From positions 930,001-994,000 of the forward strand of contig JAOVFP010000019.1 of the NCBI GenBank assembly GCA_025738555.1: 64,000 bases of DNA. Reading direction: 5' to 3'. The stretch comes from Cyathus striatus. Taxonomy: Eukaryota > Basidiomycota > Agaricomycetes > Agaricales > Nidulariaceae. The first letter of the stretch is position 1; each line of letters opens with the position of its first letter. The position numbers were made by a program, and so were the translations under genes. A model generated the notes under the pieces. The model made no database searches, was not told the origin of the DNA, and was given only the letters and a program-made list of their open reading frames with translations. This document shows positions 37,860 through 47,990 of the stretch, one piece after another.

Positions 37860-38756
37860 AGTGATTTACTGCGAACTGAAATCAATTCAGTCCACATTTG
37901 CTAACAAATCGCCTTTTGGGACGGAGTGAACTGTAAGCGATTTGAGTTCGCGATTTGAGAACGATCTGGTTGATGGTTCTCGCCAGGTCACCTTGTTTGA
38001 CAAGGTATCTCCAAGGTCAAAATCTTTTTGACCTGCACGTGCACGCACGTGATTTTGTCCCATGATTGACATGTCGACCGTTCTTTTTTTGGCGCCTTGC
38101 CTTCGTGCTTTCTTCTTTCAGTTTCCTGCACCATCTCGTACATATTGTTGTCCTCCGTTTCGGTGTACTCATTACCCGCTTGCCGCTATTGGAGCACTAG
38201 TACGCTTTTTGCGATGTGGATTATAGGGCCAGTTCCTACTCTGGAGTTAACAGTGCAGGTAGTAGTGTGCCGATTCTCCGAATCTATTTGTACGCCTAGG
38301 GAGAGGGGGCAGCTGGCGTGCACACTCCACCTATTTCTTCCTTTTACTCAAGCCCTCTTATGTCTGCACCTTTATGATATTGTTCCCAGCTGTCTTCCTT
38401 GCTTCTAGCGGAGGACAGATAGAGATGACGAGAACAGGTGAGATGATTCAATGGATACAGCATAAATTGTTCATGGTATGTACTAAATCTTAATTTTACT
38501 TATTTATATTTCCTGACTTTCCTCTATCTCTAGCCTGAACCTGAGGTACCCATTGACTATGACACTAATAGTAAGCATCCCTTGCCATATTATGGAAAGC
38601 TGGACAACCACGCTTGACTACGTCAAAGTATTTGAGCACTGGCCTTTGGCTTTGTGGCAATCTGCTTAGATACTTGCTTAGATCCCTTCTGTTTGGGCAG
38701 GATTTTGGTTAAAGACTTAATTGAATCCAATCTATTTGAGTACTAATGTAAGACAT
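37860..38756. other. Left interior of hAT element, no gene
   Basis: The stretch from the hAT left end to the Ty3 insertion point has CACGTG-rich sequence near 38035-38051 and a 103-codon hydrophobic frame (38097-38408) without recognisable motif. It may be 5' sequence of the transposase gene. Confidence 0.3.
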
Positions 38757-38761
38757 AAGAA

Positions 38762-39429
38762 TGTCAAGACCGATATTTCTATGTAAGGTTGGGAGTGTAA
38801 GGTAGGGAAGTGCAGGACAGAAGGACCGTCGGCTTCAGCTTATATGCTGTGCCCCTTGTTGTTCTTGTGGTCCAGGTATTTTGAAGTGTGGAAGGGAGAG
38901 ACAGGAATGTGGAGGAAGAGAGGGACAGGAGTGTGGAGTGCAGAGTGCAGAGTCATTACTATGAAGACAACAATTCAAGCCGGAGTTGAGTAGAACTCAA
39001 GGACAAGTAAGAGGGATAGTAACTTAGTCAATATTTGAACTGAGTATCAGTGGTGCAAGATATGCTACTTAAATACTATACAACTTCAATGATAACCAGT
39101 GAATGAATGGGTAATAGTATACTAATTGATAAACATAATAAGATGGTGGTGGAATGTGGAGTAGGGTTTGAATACAATATGTACCAAGGACGAACTAAGG
39201 ATTGAAAGGAATGCTGAGACAAGTATACCTGGGGTATGATGGAGAAAGCATAATGGAGGATGGATAAGAATCAGATGAATAAGGTGACATAAGCTCAGCA
39301 ACCTTCGTCAGAAGAGTGTAAGGGAAAAGTAGAAGAATGAGATCTGTACAAGTTAAGAAGTGCGGGAAGTGCGGAGACAAGTGTGGAATAGAAGTGCGGG
39401 AATAAGGTAGGAAAAGTATGGCTATGACA
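38762..39429 (-). repeat. 3' LTR of the Ty3/Gypsy element
   Basis: Begins TGTC and ends GACA. It is the same length (668 bp) as the LTR at 47318-47985 and differs from it mainly by transitions. Confidence 0.9.
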
Positions 39430-39583
39430 GTATCTCCCCCCTTAGGGCCAAGCCACGAGGGCCATTAGGTTTTGATGGAAAATTTTAAACTTTTTACAGT
39501 GTTTGCATTGTTTGCATACCAGTGAATCCATATAAGCCAGGTGCCCTCTAAGGATATATTCCAACATCTTTCTTCCTTTCACT

Positions 39584-40692
39584 ATGTTGAACCCTGGAGA
39601 AATCTCGAATGATCTATTGTCATTCAAACAGCTTCAAGAGATTGCAAGGCTCGAGGCCAAGGAGGCTGAGGACAGATGAAAAGAAGAAGAGCAAAGGGAG
39701 GCCATTGAACAAGAACAACGGGAGAGGCGAGCAGTGGCAGCAGCAAGGTTAGCTGCATTGAGACAGGCTGCAGAGGATAAGAAGAAAGAGGAGGAGAGGA
39801 TAGCCAAGGAGGCTCGTAAAGCAGAGGAGGTGCGGAAGGCAGAGGAGGCTCGAAAGGTGGAGGAAGCACGAAAAGTGGAAGAGGCACGAAAGGCAGAAGC
39901 GGCACGAAAAGCAGAAGAGGCATGAAGGTCGGAAATGGTGGAAGTGGCATTGGTGGCGGGGAGTTCGAGAAAAGGAAAGGGTAAAGAGAAGAATCATACC
40001 CTTGTGTGTGGTAAGTCAGTAGTGGAGGATTCTGACAAGGAGGAAGAAGGTAATGAAGAGGCCACAGACAATGAACTGGATGCTGAGCCTGCAAATGAGG
40101 TCATTGGTAGTGAAGTGGAAGGCTCATTGAAGGGCAAGAAGTCTGGGCCCATATACCTTCCCAGCATGAAAGTCTGTCACCGTTGCTGAGTGTGGAGGGA
40201 TCGTTCAAAGAGAGGGAAGTGTAACCAAGAGAGGTAAGTAGTTTTCAAGTATTTCGAAAACTTACTAATTCTTTTGATAGGGACAGCAAGTTTTCCCCCT
40301 GTGAGTTCTGTGTGGAATCATATTGACAATGCAGCATGGACCCACCAGTTGCCACTACCCCTACCATGACTTGTAGCAAGAAAAGAAAAGTGGGGTCAGC
40401 TGAGGTTGGTAATGACGCAGAGGGGCAGCCTTCCAAGAAGGTGTGTCCATGAACCTCGACTGTGCCTGAGTCCGACAATGAGGCGGGCCGTGGCCAAATT
40501 GCGGGGGGTGCGACAGGAGTTAACCACTCTTCAAGGCCAGGTTGGAACTTCAAGGAGTGTGGATGCAGATGCAGAGGAAGGGGATGAAGACATGAGCAGT
40601 TTGAGTAGTGTGAGTAGTTCGAGTAGTGCAGGTAGTGCGGAGGAGGATGATGATGAGACAGTGGTTGGGTCCCAGATGCAAGGGACCCAATA
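39584..40692 (+). pseudogene. Antisense accessory ORF in the retrotransposon 3' region
   Basis: On the strand opposite to pol, a frame starts MLNPGEISNDLLSFKQLQEI and runs through a Lys/Glu/Ala heptad-like coiled coil (RKAEEARKVEEARKAEAARK), an acidic linker (EDSDKEEEGNEEATDNELDA), a Cys-containing segment (KVCHRC...WRDRSKRGKC), a probable intron near 40235-40280 and a Ser-rich C-terminal region. TGA codons at 39677, 39923, 40187 and 40450 interrupt it, each fitting loss of CGA. Without those four stops the frame would be continuous, so it was probably a gene. Its role is unknown; the Cys segment hints at nucleic-acid binding. Confidence 0.55.
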
Positions 40693-40822
40693 ATTAGTTA
40701 ATTTGTACTTGTCATCTTGCAGAAAATAAAGCGAGATTTGGAATTGGAGATGCGGAAGTGCAGAAGTGCAGAAATGTGTAAATGCGGAAGTAAAAAAAAT
40801 AGGAGTAGTCAGAGGTGTGAGA

Positions 40823-41257
40823 CTAAGAGGGATGAAGTAATTTCTCAGCATCTTTAGGCCCAGGTTTGTTGGGATACTGAGTGTGAAACTCTTCGACAAA
40901 CTCAGCCACATTATCCAACTCAGATACAGGTAGCCAGGAGAACTCCTTGTCGGTGTCTTGATAGCCATTCCACTGTATGAAGTACTTGAGTTTGCACTTG
41001 AGATGTTTGTTGATTTTTGAGTCTAGAATTTTGGTGATCTTGTATTCGATTTCGCCATCTTCGAATTTGACAGGTGGAGGGGGTGAAATGACATGACCAG
41101 GTATAGTGTTCTCAGTGGATGGTTCGAGCATGGAGACGTGGAAGACAGGGTGTACAGAATGGTAGGTGTCAGGGAGTCGAAGAGTGTGGGAGTGAGTACC
41201 AGGAGAGGCAGTAACTTTGAATGGACCTAGGTATTTCTTGGCGAACTTTCATGTAGG
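40823..41257 (-). pseudogene. Ty3 integrase C-terminal region and chromodomain
   Basis: After integrase the frame reads KKYLGPFKVTA, PDTYHSVHPVFHVSML and a chromodomain: EYKITKILDSKINKHLKCKL, KYFIQWNGYQ, EFSWLPVSELDN and EEFHTQYPNKPGP. The aromatic positions Y, W and W of the methyl-lysine pocket are recognisable. Two TGA codons (41258-41260 and 41249-41251) separate it from integrase. Chromodomains in chromoviruses direct integration to heterochromatin. Confidence 0.8.
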
Positions 41258-42412
41258 TCAAGTAGTGCAGAAGTGCTCAGCTTTGACAAAAGCTTTGGAA
41301 CCAATTGGAAACTCAGGAGAGGGAAGTCTCTTCTTGTCTGCAGGTCCTTGATAGTGCTTCTGAGCAGCTGCTATCTCAGACTTGAGCATCTGGTGAAGTT
41401 CATCGAGATCAATAGCAAATTTGTGGGCATGGGCAGCAGTAATGTCATGCTCGGGGTATACTGTGAGGTTTGGGTTATAGCCTTTGTTAGCAAAGAAGGG
41501 AGAAACACCTGTGGTGGCACTAGGAGTGTTATTGTAAGTAAACTCAGTGAGGGGGAGGAGTAGGGCCCAATTGTCTTGCTGGTAGTTACAATAAATGTGG
41601 ATGTACTGTTCCAGTGTCTGATTAGTGTGTTTGGTCTGACCGTCACCCTCTGGATGATAACCAGAGGTGAAATGAAGATTCATATCGAGAATGGTACCTA
41701 AAGAGTGGAAGAAGTGGGAGATGAACTCTTTTCCTTGATCTGACGTAACATGAGATGGAATACCATGTTTAGAGAAAACATGGAGGATGAAAAGCTCGGT
41801 GAGCTTTTCTGAGGTAAGCTTGTTCATAGTAGGAATGAATATTGCTTGCTTTGTAAGACAATCAACAATGACAAGTACTGCATTGAACTCTTTCTTGTAA
41901 GTGGATGAGGTCGGTAGTGTACCAATGAAATCCATTGAGATCAAGTTCCACGGCTGTTCAGGAATTGGTAATTGCTTTAGAGTTCCATATGGCCGGTGTC
42001 ACTGTGGTTTGTTATGCATACAAGTGGTGCAAGACTTACAATAATCTTTTACGAAGGTATGAAGACCAGGCCAGGTGTACTCGTGGCGGATCAAGTTCAA
42101 CATTTTGTTTTGGCCATAGTGGCCAGAAAGGATGTGATCATGTTTGTACAAAAGAACATGGAGTCATAGGTCGGAAAAGTCGGAAGAGGTAAGAACCCAA
42201 ATACAGTTGTCTAGATGCAGAAAACCTTTGTCGTCAACAGACCACCGGTTAACTGGGTTAGCAAGGTGAATGTGTGCAATGGGGCTGGAAGGTAATGCAG
42301 TGAGGATGTCATTGTGGAGTTGTTCAACATCCATGATTACACTGGCACGTAAGGTCAGAAAAATGAGTGCAGTAGCTCGAAGTGAGGCTTGGAGCTGGAA
42401 ATGAGTGAACAT
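41258..42412 (-). pseudogene. Ty3 integrase
   Basis: The HHCC zinc-binding module (YKHDHILSGHYG ... CKSCTTC) is followed by the DDE core: SMDFIGTLP (D), VTSDQGKEF (D) and GYHPEGDGQTKHTNQTLEQY (E). TGA codons at 42164-42166 (in the zinc module) and 41999-42001 interrupt the frame at positions where Arg is expected. The core itself is open from 41944 down to 41258. Confidence 0.85.
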
Positions 42413-42482
42413 GGGACAGAAATTATGTGGATTAACCTTTGCATAGTCATTATCCCCCCCTTTAGAGTAGACATCCCAGTGT

Positions 42483-44545
42483 CTAGTGCTTGCCAGGGTG
42501 GAAATGAATGATTAGGTGAAACTGAGAGAGGTACTCTGACCAACGGGCTTGTCGATGGGTGAGGATTTTTGTTGTGGAAAAATATTCCAGGTTTTTATGG
42601 TCTGTAACGATGTTGATTGGAGAGCCCGCACCTTTGAGGTAATGGTGCCAGATGCAGAAGGCCTCGAAGATAGCTAGAAGTTCCTTATCATGAGTATTGT
42701 AATTAAGTTCAGGGGAGGTAAAAGTGTGGGAGTGGAACACAATAGGGTGGATTTCGCCATCTTCAGTGATAATGGAGAGGATGGCTGCCAATGTGTAGTC
42801 AGAGGCGTCAGTTTCAACAACAAGTTGTGCATTGGGAATCCAATGGGTGAGGATTGGCGCAGTGGTGAAAGCTGTTTTGAGCGAATCGAAAGCCGTGCAG
42901 CAAGTGGGAGAGAACTCCCACTTGAGGCCTTTCTGAGTTAGTCGTGTAAGTGGCACAACTATATCAGAATAATTAAAAATGAAACGGCAATAGAAATTTG
43001 CAAACCCCAAGAAGGACTGAACATCTTTAACTTTCTTGGGTTCAGGCCAATTCTGAATGGTCTTTACTTTCTCCTGAGACATAGTGAGTCCGCTTGGAGA
43101 AAGAATGTAGCCCAGATACTCAACAGACTCGGAATGAAATTCACATTTGTCTGCATGTGTGTAAAGGCCATGTTGGCATAAATGTTTGAGGACTTTGCGA
43201 ACATGCTTCCAATGGTTGGCGAGGTTATCTGAGTATATGAGGATGTCATCGAGGTAGATGGTTACACAAACATTAAGTAAATCCTTGAATATGTCGTTCA
43301 TGAAATGCTGGAAGGCGGCAGGGGTGTTAGTGAGTCCAAACAGCATTACTAACCATTTGAAGGACCCATAACGAGTGCAGAAAGCTGTCTTCCATTCATC
43401 TCCCTCAGCAACATGGACCAGGTGGTAGGCATGGTGAAGGTCAATTTTGGTATAAATGTGGGCCTTGCATAGAGAGTTGAGGAGGTCAGAAATAAGTGGA
43501 AGGGGGTATTGATCTTTCTTTGAGATGGCATTAAGTCCTCTGAAATCAATGCAGAGACATAGTGAGCCATCTTTTTTGCAAACAAAAAGAACAGGTGCAC
43601 CATGTGGTGAGCAAGAAGGGTGGATAAAACCAATATGAAGATGCTGATTGATAAATTCATGTAGGGCTCCGAGCTCACTCTGAGAGAGCGAGTAGATCGT
43701 TCCTACAGGAGGGGATCCTCCTTCTTCAAGATTGATTTGAAGATCATAGGGGCGATGCAGGGCAAGGGAGTCAGCACAGCTTTTGCTGAAGACATCAGTG
43801 AATTCATGGTACTCAGTGGGCACTTTTGCGAGGTCTGTGGGGTTCTCATTGTGTGTGGATGTGGCAGCAGCAGAAACGACAGCTCCAAGTTGTATCCTAA
43901 ACGTTTGAGCACCTTCGAGCTTACTAGCATGAAGGAATGCAGCAGTGTTGATTAAGGATATTTGTGGAGTTGTAGGTTGCAGAGGTGGGTTTGCATCTGG
44001 TGAAGCAGAGGTTGGAAGCGTGGAAGCTTCCTCAGAGGTCGTCGACAAAGACAGAAATGATGGGCATGAGGCTGTGGTTTGGAATCCTAAGATACGTCTC
44101 TCAGTCCAATCAATCAACGCATTGTATAGGGAGAGCCAGTTGAAACCTAGAACCGCAGAGCACGATGAGTTGAGCAGAGTGACATAAAAGTCCATAGTTA
44201 TGCATTCACCAGATGGAAAAGTTACAGGAATTGTAGCAACTTGAGTAAGTATAGAGTTCGAGGAGCCGTCAAAGAGCTTTAAAGGAATAGGGGTGCATGG
44301 GGTGGTCAGAAGGTTGTGCAACTGAGTAAAACACGAGTCTACAAAACAGTGGGTTGAACCAGAATCTACTAGTGTGGAAAAGGAAAAAGAAAGTGCGGAA
44401 TCGGATGTAGAAGTAGATAATAAATGAATGTGTAAAGCTTGGGGGTCATAAAGAGCAGATGCATTGAGGTGGATCTCCCTGGGTGTACAGGAGGGATCAA
44501 CACAGCCCTCAGTCTGTATGGGAACCTGAGGGCCACACTCTATTT
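42483..44545 (-). pseudogene. Ty3 protease, reverse transcriptase and RNase H
   Basis: Protease active site VDSGSTHCFVDS near 44360-44320. Reverse transcriptase: LFVCKKDGSL, IDFRGLNAIS, YPLPLISDLL, LFGLTNTPAAFQ and catalytic YLDDILIYS, then LGFANFYCRFI. RNase H begins VVETDASDYTLAAIL. The frame ends at HPGKH-stop at 42483, where the usual segment before LTRHWDVYSKGGDND is deleted, shifting frame. The pol frame is entered from gag through a -1 shift at an A6 run (44543-44548). The RT core of about 600 codons is otherwise open. Confidence 0.88.
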
Positions 44546-47265
44546 TTTCAAGCTCTCTTCAGAGTTCAAAATAGAGTCCTTGACAGCAGGTGTGGGGATG
44601 GTTGCAGCGTGAGCTTTAGCTGCTGAGGAGGATGCCTTATGGCAGTCCTTAGTGTGATGACCAGATTTCCCACAGAAGAGACAGAGGTTGCCATCCATGC
44701 AGTGTTTGTGTTCCTTGGGGGTCAGCTTACCATCTTTCCTGAGTTTATCACTCAGGTCAACAGCTGGTGTTTGCGGGGTGCTAGTACAGTTTGCGACACT
44801 TAAACACCACAAATTTATTAAGCGAATTTTCTAGCAACCACAAATGACTTTTAGCTTCTGAAAATCGTTGGAATAGGATAGTTACAATGTAATCTACAAT
44901 ATTCCACAAGCAGATTTTCGAAATTCCGATTTTTTTGATTTTTTAGCCCAAAAATTTGGCACTTGGTCATAAAAAATAGTAAAAATCACGAAAAATGTAT
45001 TTTTAGTATGCTTTCATCAATAGCGATATATTCCACAAAAAAAACAGCCTCTGAATCACTTCACTGGGTGCTAAAAAATTGCTTTTCTAACTACCATAAG
45101 TGAATTTTCTAGCAATCACAAATGACTTTTAGCTTCCGAAAATCGTCGGAATAGGATAGTTACAATGTAATCTACAATATTCCACAGGCAGATTTTCGAA
45201 ATTCCGATTTTTTGATTTTTTAGCCCAAAAAATTGGCACTTGGCCATAAAAAAATAGTAAAAATCATGATAAATGTATTTTTAGTATGCTTTCATCGATA
45301 GCGATATGATTCCGCAAAAAAAATGGCCTCTGAATCGCTTCACTGGGCACTAAAAAATCACTTTTATAACCACCATGCCCAGAGGTAGACCCAAGAAAAA
45401 GAGCCAAAATACCAGTGGACTTTGCAATAATCAGCCAAAAACTGATCCCCAGAGTCCCTCCCCACTACATATCACTCATATATCAAATAGTATGTATGTT
45501 TTAATAATATTACAAATTTAAATTATTGAGCATACACTTTGACAGTACTGGGGGTGGGCAAAATATTGGTATTGTGAAGAAGATAAAAGAACCTTTCAAG
45601 ATGCAAAAAAAGCAGTTGTGAAATATCTAGATGCTTGTCCTCTGGATGTTATTCATCATTTTATAAACCAAACATGGTGATTTATGAGTGCATATAGGTG
45701 TGGTTTAACAGGTGAAGCAGCAGAATGGGCTGTTAGACAGCATCATCAACACTGTCAAGTCTCGAATTGTGCTATGATGGCACTCGAGGCTATTGTATCC
45801 TAAATTAGGCTATGTAACATGTCAATTTTTTTGCCAAAAAATTTGGCACAGCTATTTTATCGTGGGAATTTCACAAAAACATCATTTTTGTATGTATTTT
45901 GACCTTCTGATTCTGAATCTGTAATTAGTTTGCCCTAAAAAAATCATTTTCCTACTGTAATAAATTTTGTGGTGTTTAAGTGTCGCAAACTGTAGGTTTT
46001 CCCAAGGATGGTGTGGAGGTTGATGGTTTGGGGGGAGTTGAAGAGTGAGACTTATTAGTAGTACTCGTGGATGCCACATTATCTGAAGACTTCGTGGCTT
46101 GTCTGGAAGACTTCGACTCAAAACCCTTTTCTGCCTGGCACTTCCAATAGCGCATATCGACCTTCTGAGCCAGGAACTTCCTATCCCCTAGGGTAGGAGG
46201 TAAATCAAGGAGAGCGAGATCATCCTTGATGCAGGAGCAGAGCCCACGATAGTACTGGGCTGCAAGGGCAGTTTCACCCCAGTCCAGTAAAGAAGCACAC
46301 TCATTAAACTTTACCTCATAAGTAGCGATGCACTGGTTATCATCCATGTGGATAACCATAATGCATGATTCTGCATCACTAGTAGGGTCGGCAAGGCCGA
46401 AGTGAGTGCAGAGGACTACAAGGAAGCGTGGCCAAGAGGACATCCAGTCCTCATTGGTACTGCTAGAAATGTGCGGCGCAAATAGATTCATGGCCGTACC
46501 CCACAGATAGGAAATGGCATAATTGACTCTGGAATAGTCAGTGGGGTACATGGTCTTGTTATTGCGGAAAACTAGGAGACACTGTAGGATGAAGGGTTCC
46601 AGCTTGGTAAAACTTGCGCTGTCAAAAGTGTCGGGCTCCTTGACCTTACACTGAGGTATGTGAGAAGTTGGAGTCCTAATGGCAAGAGATTCTGTGAGAT
46701 GCAGAATTGCGTTCAAGGTCTCGTGATTAAAATCGGATGGAGAGCGAGAGTGAGAACGAGTGTGGGAATGAGTGCGGGAGCGACGACGAGAGCAATGATG
46801 ACCACCATGTGAATGGCCATCTGGATCATCTGAACCGTCAGGATCACCCAAGCCTCCAGGAGCTCCTGGGGCTGCTCCAGGTGCGCCTTGTGGTACGCCT
46901 TGTAGTGCAGGTGTGGTGTTATCAGCATGTTCCTCCACTGGGATTGTGGGAGGAGGTACAGCAGGTTGGCTTGCCTGTTGTTCCCCATGCTGGGAAGCAG
47001 AAGCGGAGTGGGTTTCAGATGCGGGAGTGGTGTGAGAGAGCCCAGGTACAGTAGCAGCTTGTTCCATTTCTGCTGGTGCAAGAGGAATGGAGTGAGGGTG
47101 GAAATGGATGCTGTGTGCAGGTAGCAATGGGCGATGGATGGTAGTAGACATAGAACCTGAAGGTTGTGCTACAATAGCACTGATAGACAGAGGTGGCGCT
47201 TCAGCAGCCTCAAGTCCCAAAGCAGCTTGTTTTCATGTGTGGGGACCTTCAGTCCTAGTAGCCAT
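44540..47265 (-). pseudogene. Ty3 gag with zinc knuckle, split by insertion
   Basis: Start MATRTEGPHT at 47265, then TGA at 47235-47233, then a Pro/Gly/Ser-rich leader, a His/Arg/Ser stretch and the retrotransposon gag core (DTFDSASFTKLEPFILQCLL, TMYPTDYSRVNYAISYLWG, ASLLDWGETALAAQYYRGL). The Tc1-like element (44787-45992) interrupts it between KPT and STPQT. The downstream part has the zinc knuckle CLFCGKSGHHTKDC and ends NSEESLKK-stop at 44540. Joining across the TA target would restore the frame. Confidence 0.85.
44787..45992 (+). mobile_element. 1.2-kb Tc1-like derivative nested in gag
   Basis: Terminal inverted repeats of about 35 bp (CAGTTTGCGACACTTAAACA ... and its complement) are flanked by TA (44785-44786, 45993-45994). 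The interior has a tandem duplication of about 285 bp (44820-45100 and 45108-45372), an N-terminal coding piece MPRGRPKKKSQ near 45374 and a C-terminal piece YWGWAKYWYCEEDKRTFQD ... FMSAYRCGLTGEAAEWAVRQ at 45547-45805. This C-terminal pattern occurs in Agaricomycete DDE transposase-like proteins. A TGA at 45678-45680 breaks it. It is an internally deleted copy. Confidence 0.8.
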
Positions 47266-47317
47266 AGACAAAAGATATAAGTAAGAATGAGAACTCAAGG
47301 TGTGAGTTCGAATATAC

Positions 47318-47985
47318 TGTCAAGACTGATATTTCTACATAAGGTCAGGAGTGTAAGGTAGGGAAGTGCAGGACAGAAGGACCGTCGGCTTCAGCTTATA
47401 TGCTGCACCCCTTGTTATTCTCGTGGTCCAGGTATTTCGAAGTGCAGAAGGGAGAGACAGGAATGTGGAGGAAGAGAGGGACAGGAGTGTGGAGTGCAGA
47501 GTGCAGAGTCATTACTATGAAGACAACAATTCAAGCTGAAGTTGAGTAGAACTCAAGGACAAGTAAGAGGGATAGTAACTTAGTCGATATTTGAACTGAG
47601 TATCAGTGGTACAAGATATGCTACTTAAATACTATACAACTTCAATGATGACCAGTGAACAAATGGGTAATAGTATACTAATTGATAAACATAATAAGAT
47701 GGTGGTGGAATGTGGAGTAGGGTTTGAATACAATATGTACCAAGGACGAACCAAGGATTGAAAGGAATGCTGAGACAAGTATACCTGGGGTATGATGGAG
47801 AAAGCATAATGGAGGATGGATAAGAATCAGACAAATAAGGTGACATAAGCTCGGCAACCTTCGTCAGAAGAGTGTAAGGGAAAAGTAGAAGAATGAGATC
47901 TGTACAAGTTAAGAAGTGTGGGAAGTGCAAAGACAAGTGCAGAATAGAAGTGCGGGAATAAGGTAGGAAAAGTATGGCTATGACA
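47318..47985 (-). repeat. 5' LTR of the Ty3/Gypsy element
   Basis: Pairs with 38762-39429 and carries TG...CA ends. The tract just inside (47290-47317) contains GAGTTCGAATATAC, but I cannot assign a tRNA primer site with confidence. Confidence 0.9.
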
Positions 47986-47990
47986 AAGAA

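Larger units (their letters stand above)
38762..47985 (-). mobile_element. Ty3/Gypsy chromovirus LTR retrotransposon
   Basis: Two 668-bp LTRs (TGTCAAGAC ... GCTATGACA on the plus strand) bound a 9,224-bp element with 5-bp target duplication AAGAA (38757-38761, 47986-47990). Coding order on the minus strand is gag, zinc knuckle, protease, reverse transcriptase, RNase H, integrase, chromodomain, which defines a chromovirus. A purine tract AAGGGGGGAGATAC precedes the 3' LTR. It carries several TGA codons, a deletion in pol and a nested 1.2-kb element, so it is inactive. Confidence 0.92.

Noticed and set aside
47290..47317. GAGTTCGAATATAC beside the 5' LTR as a tRNA gene or primer site
   Set aside because: There is no cloverleaf and no TGG at the expected primer-site start; the resemblance to a T-arm is short.
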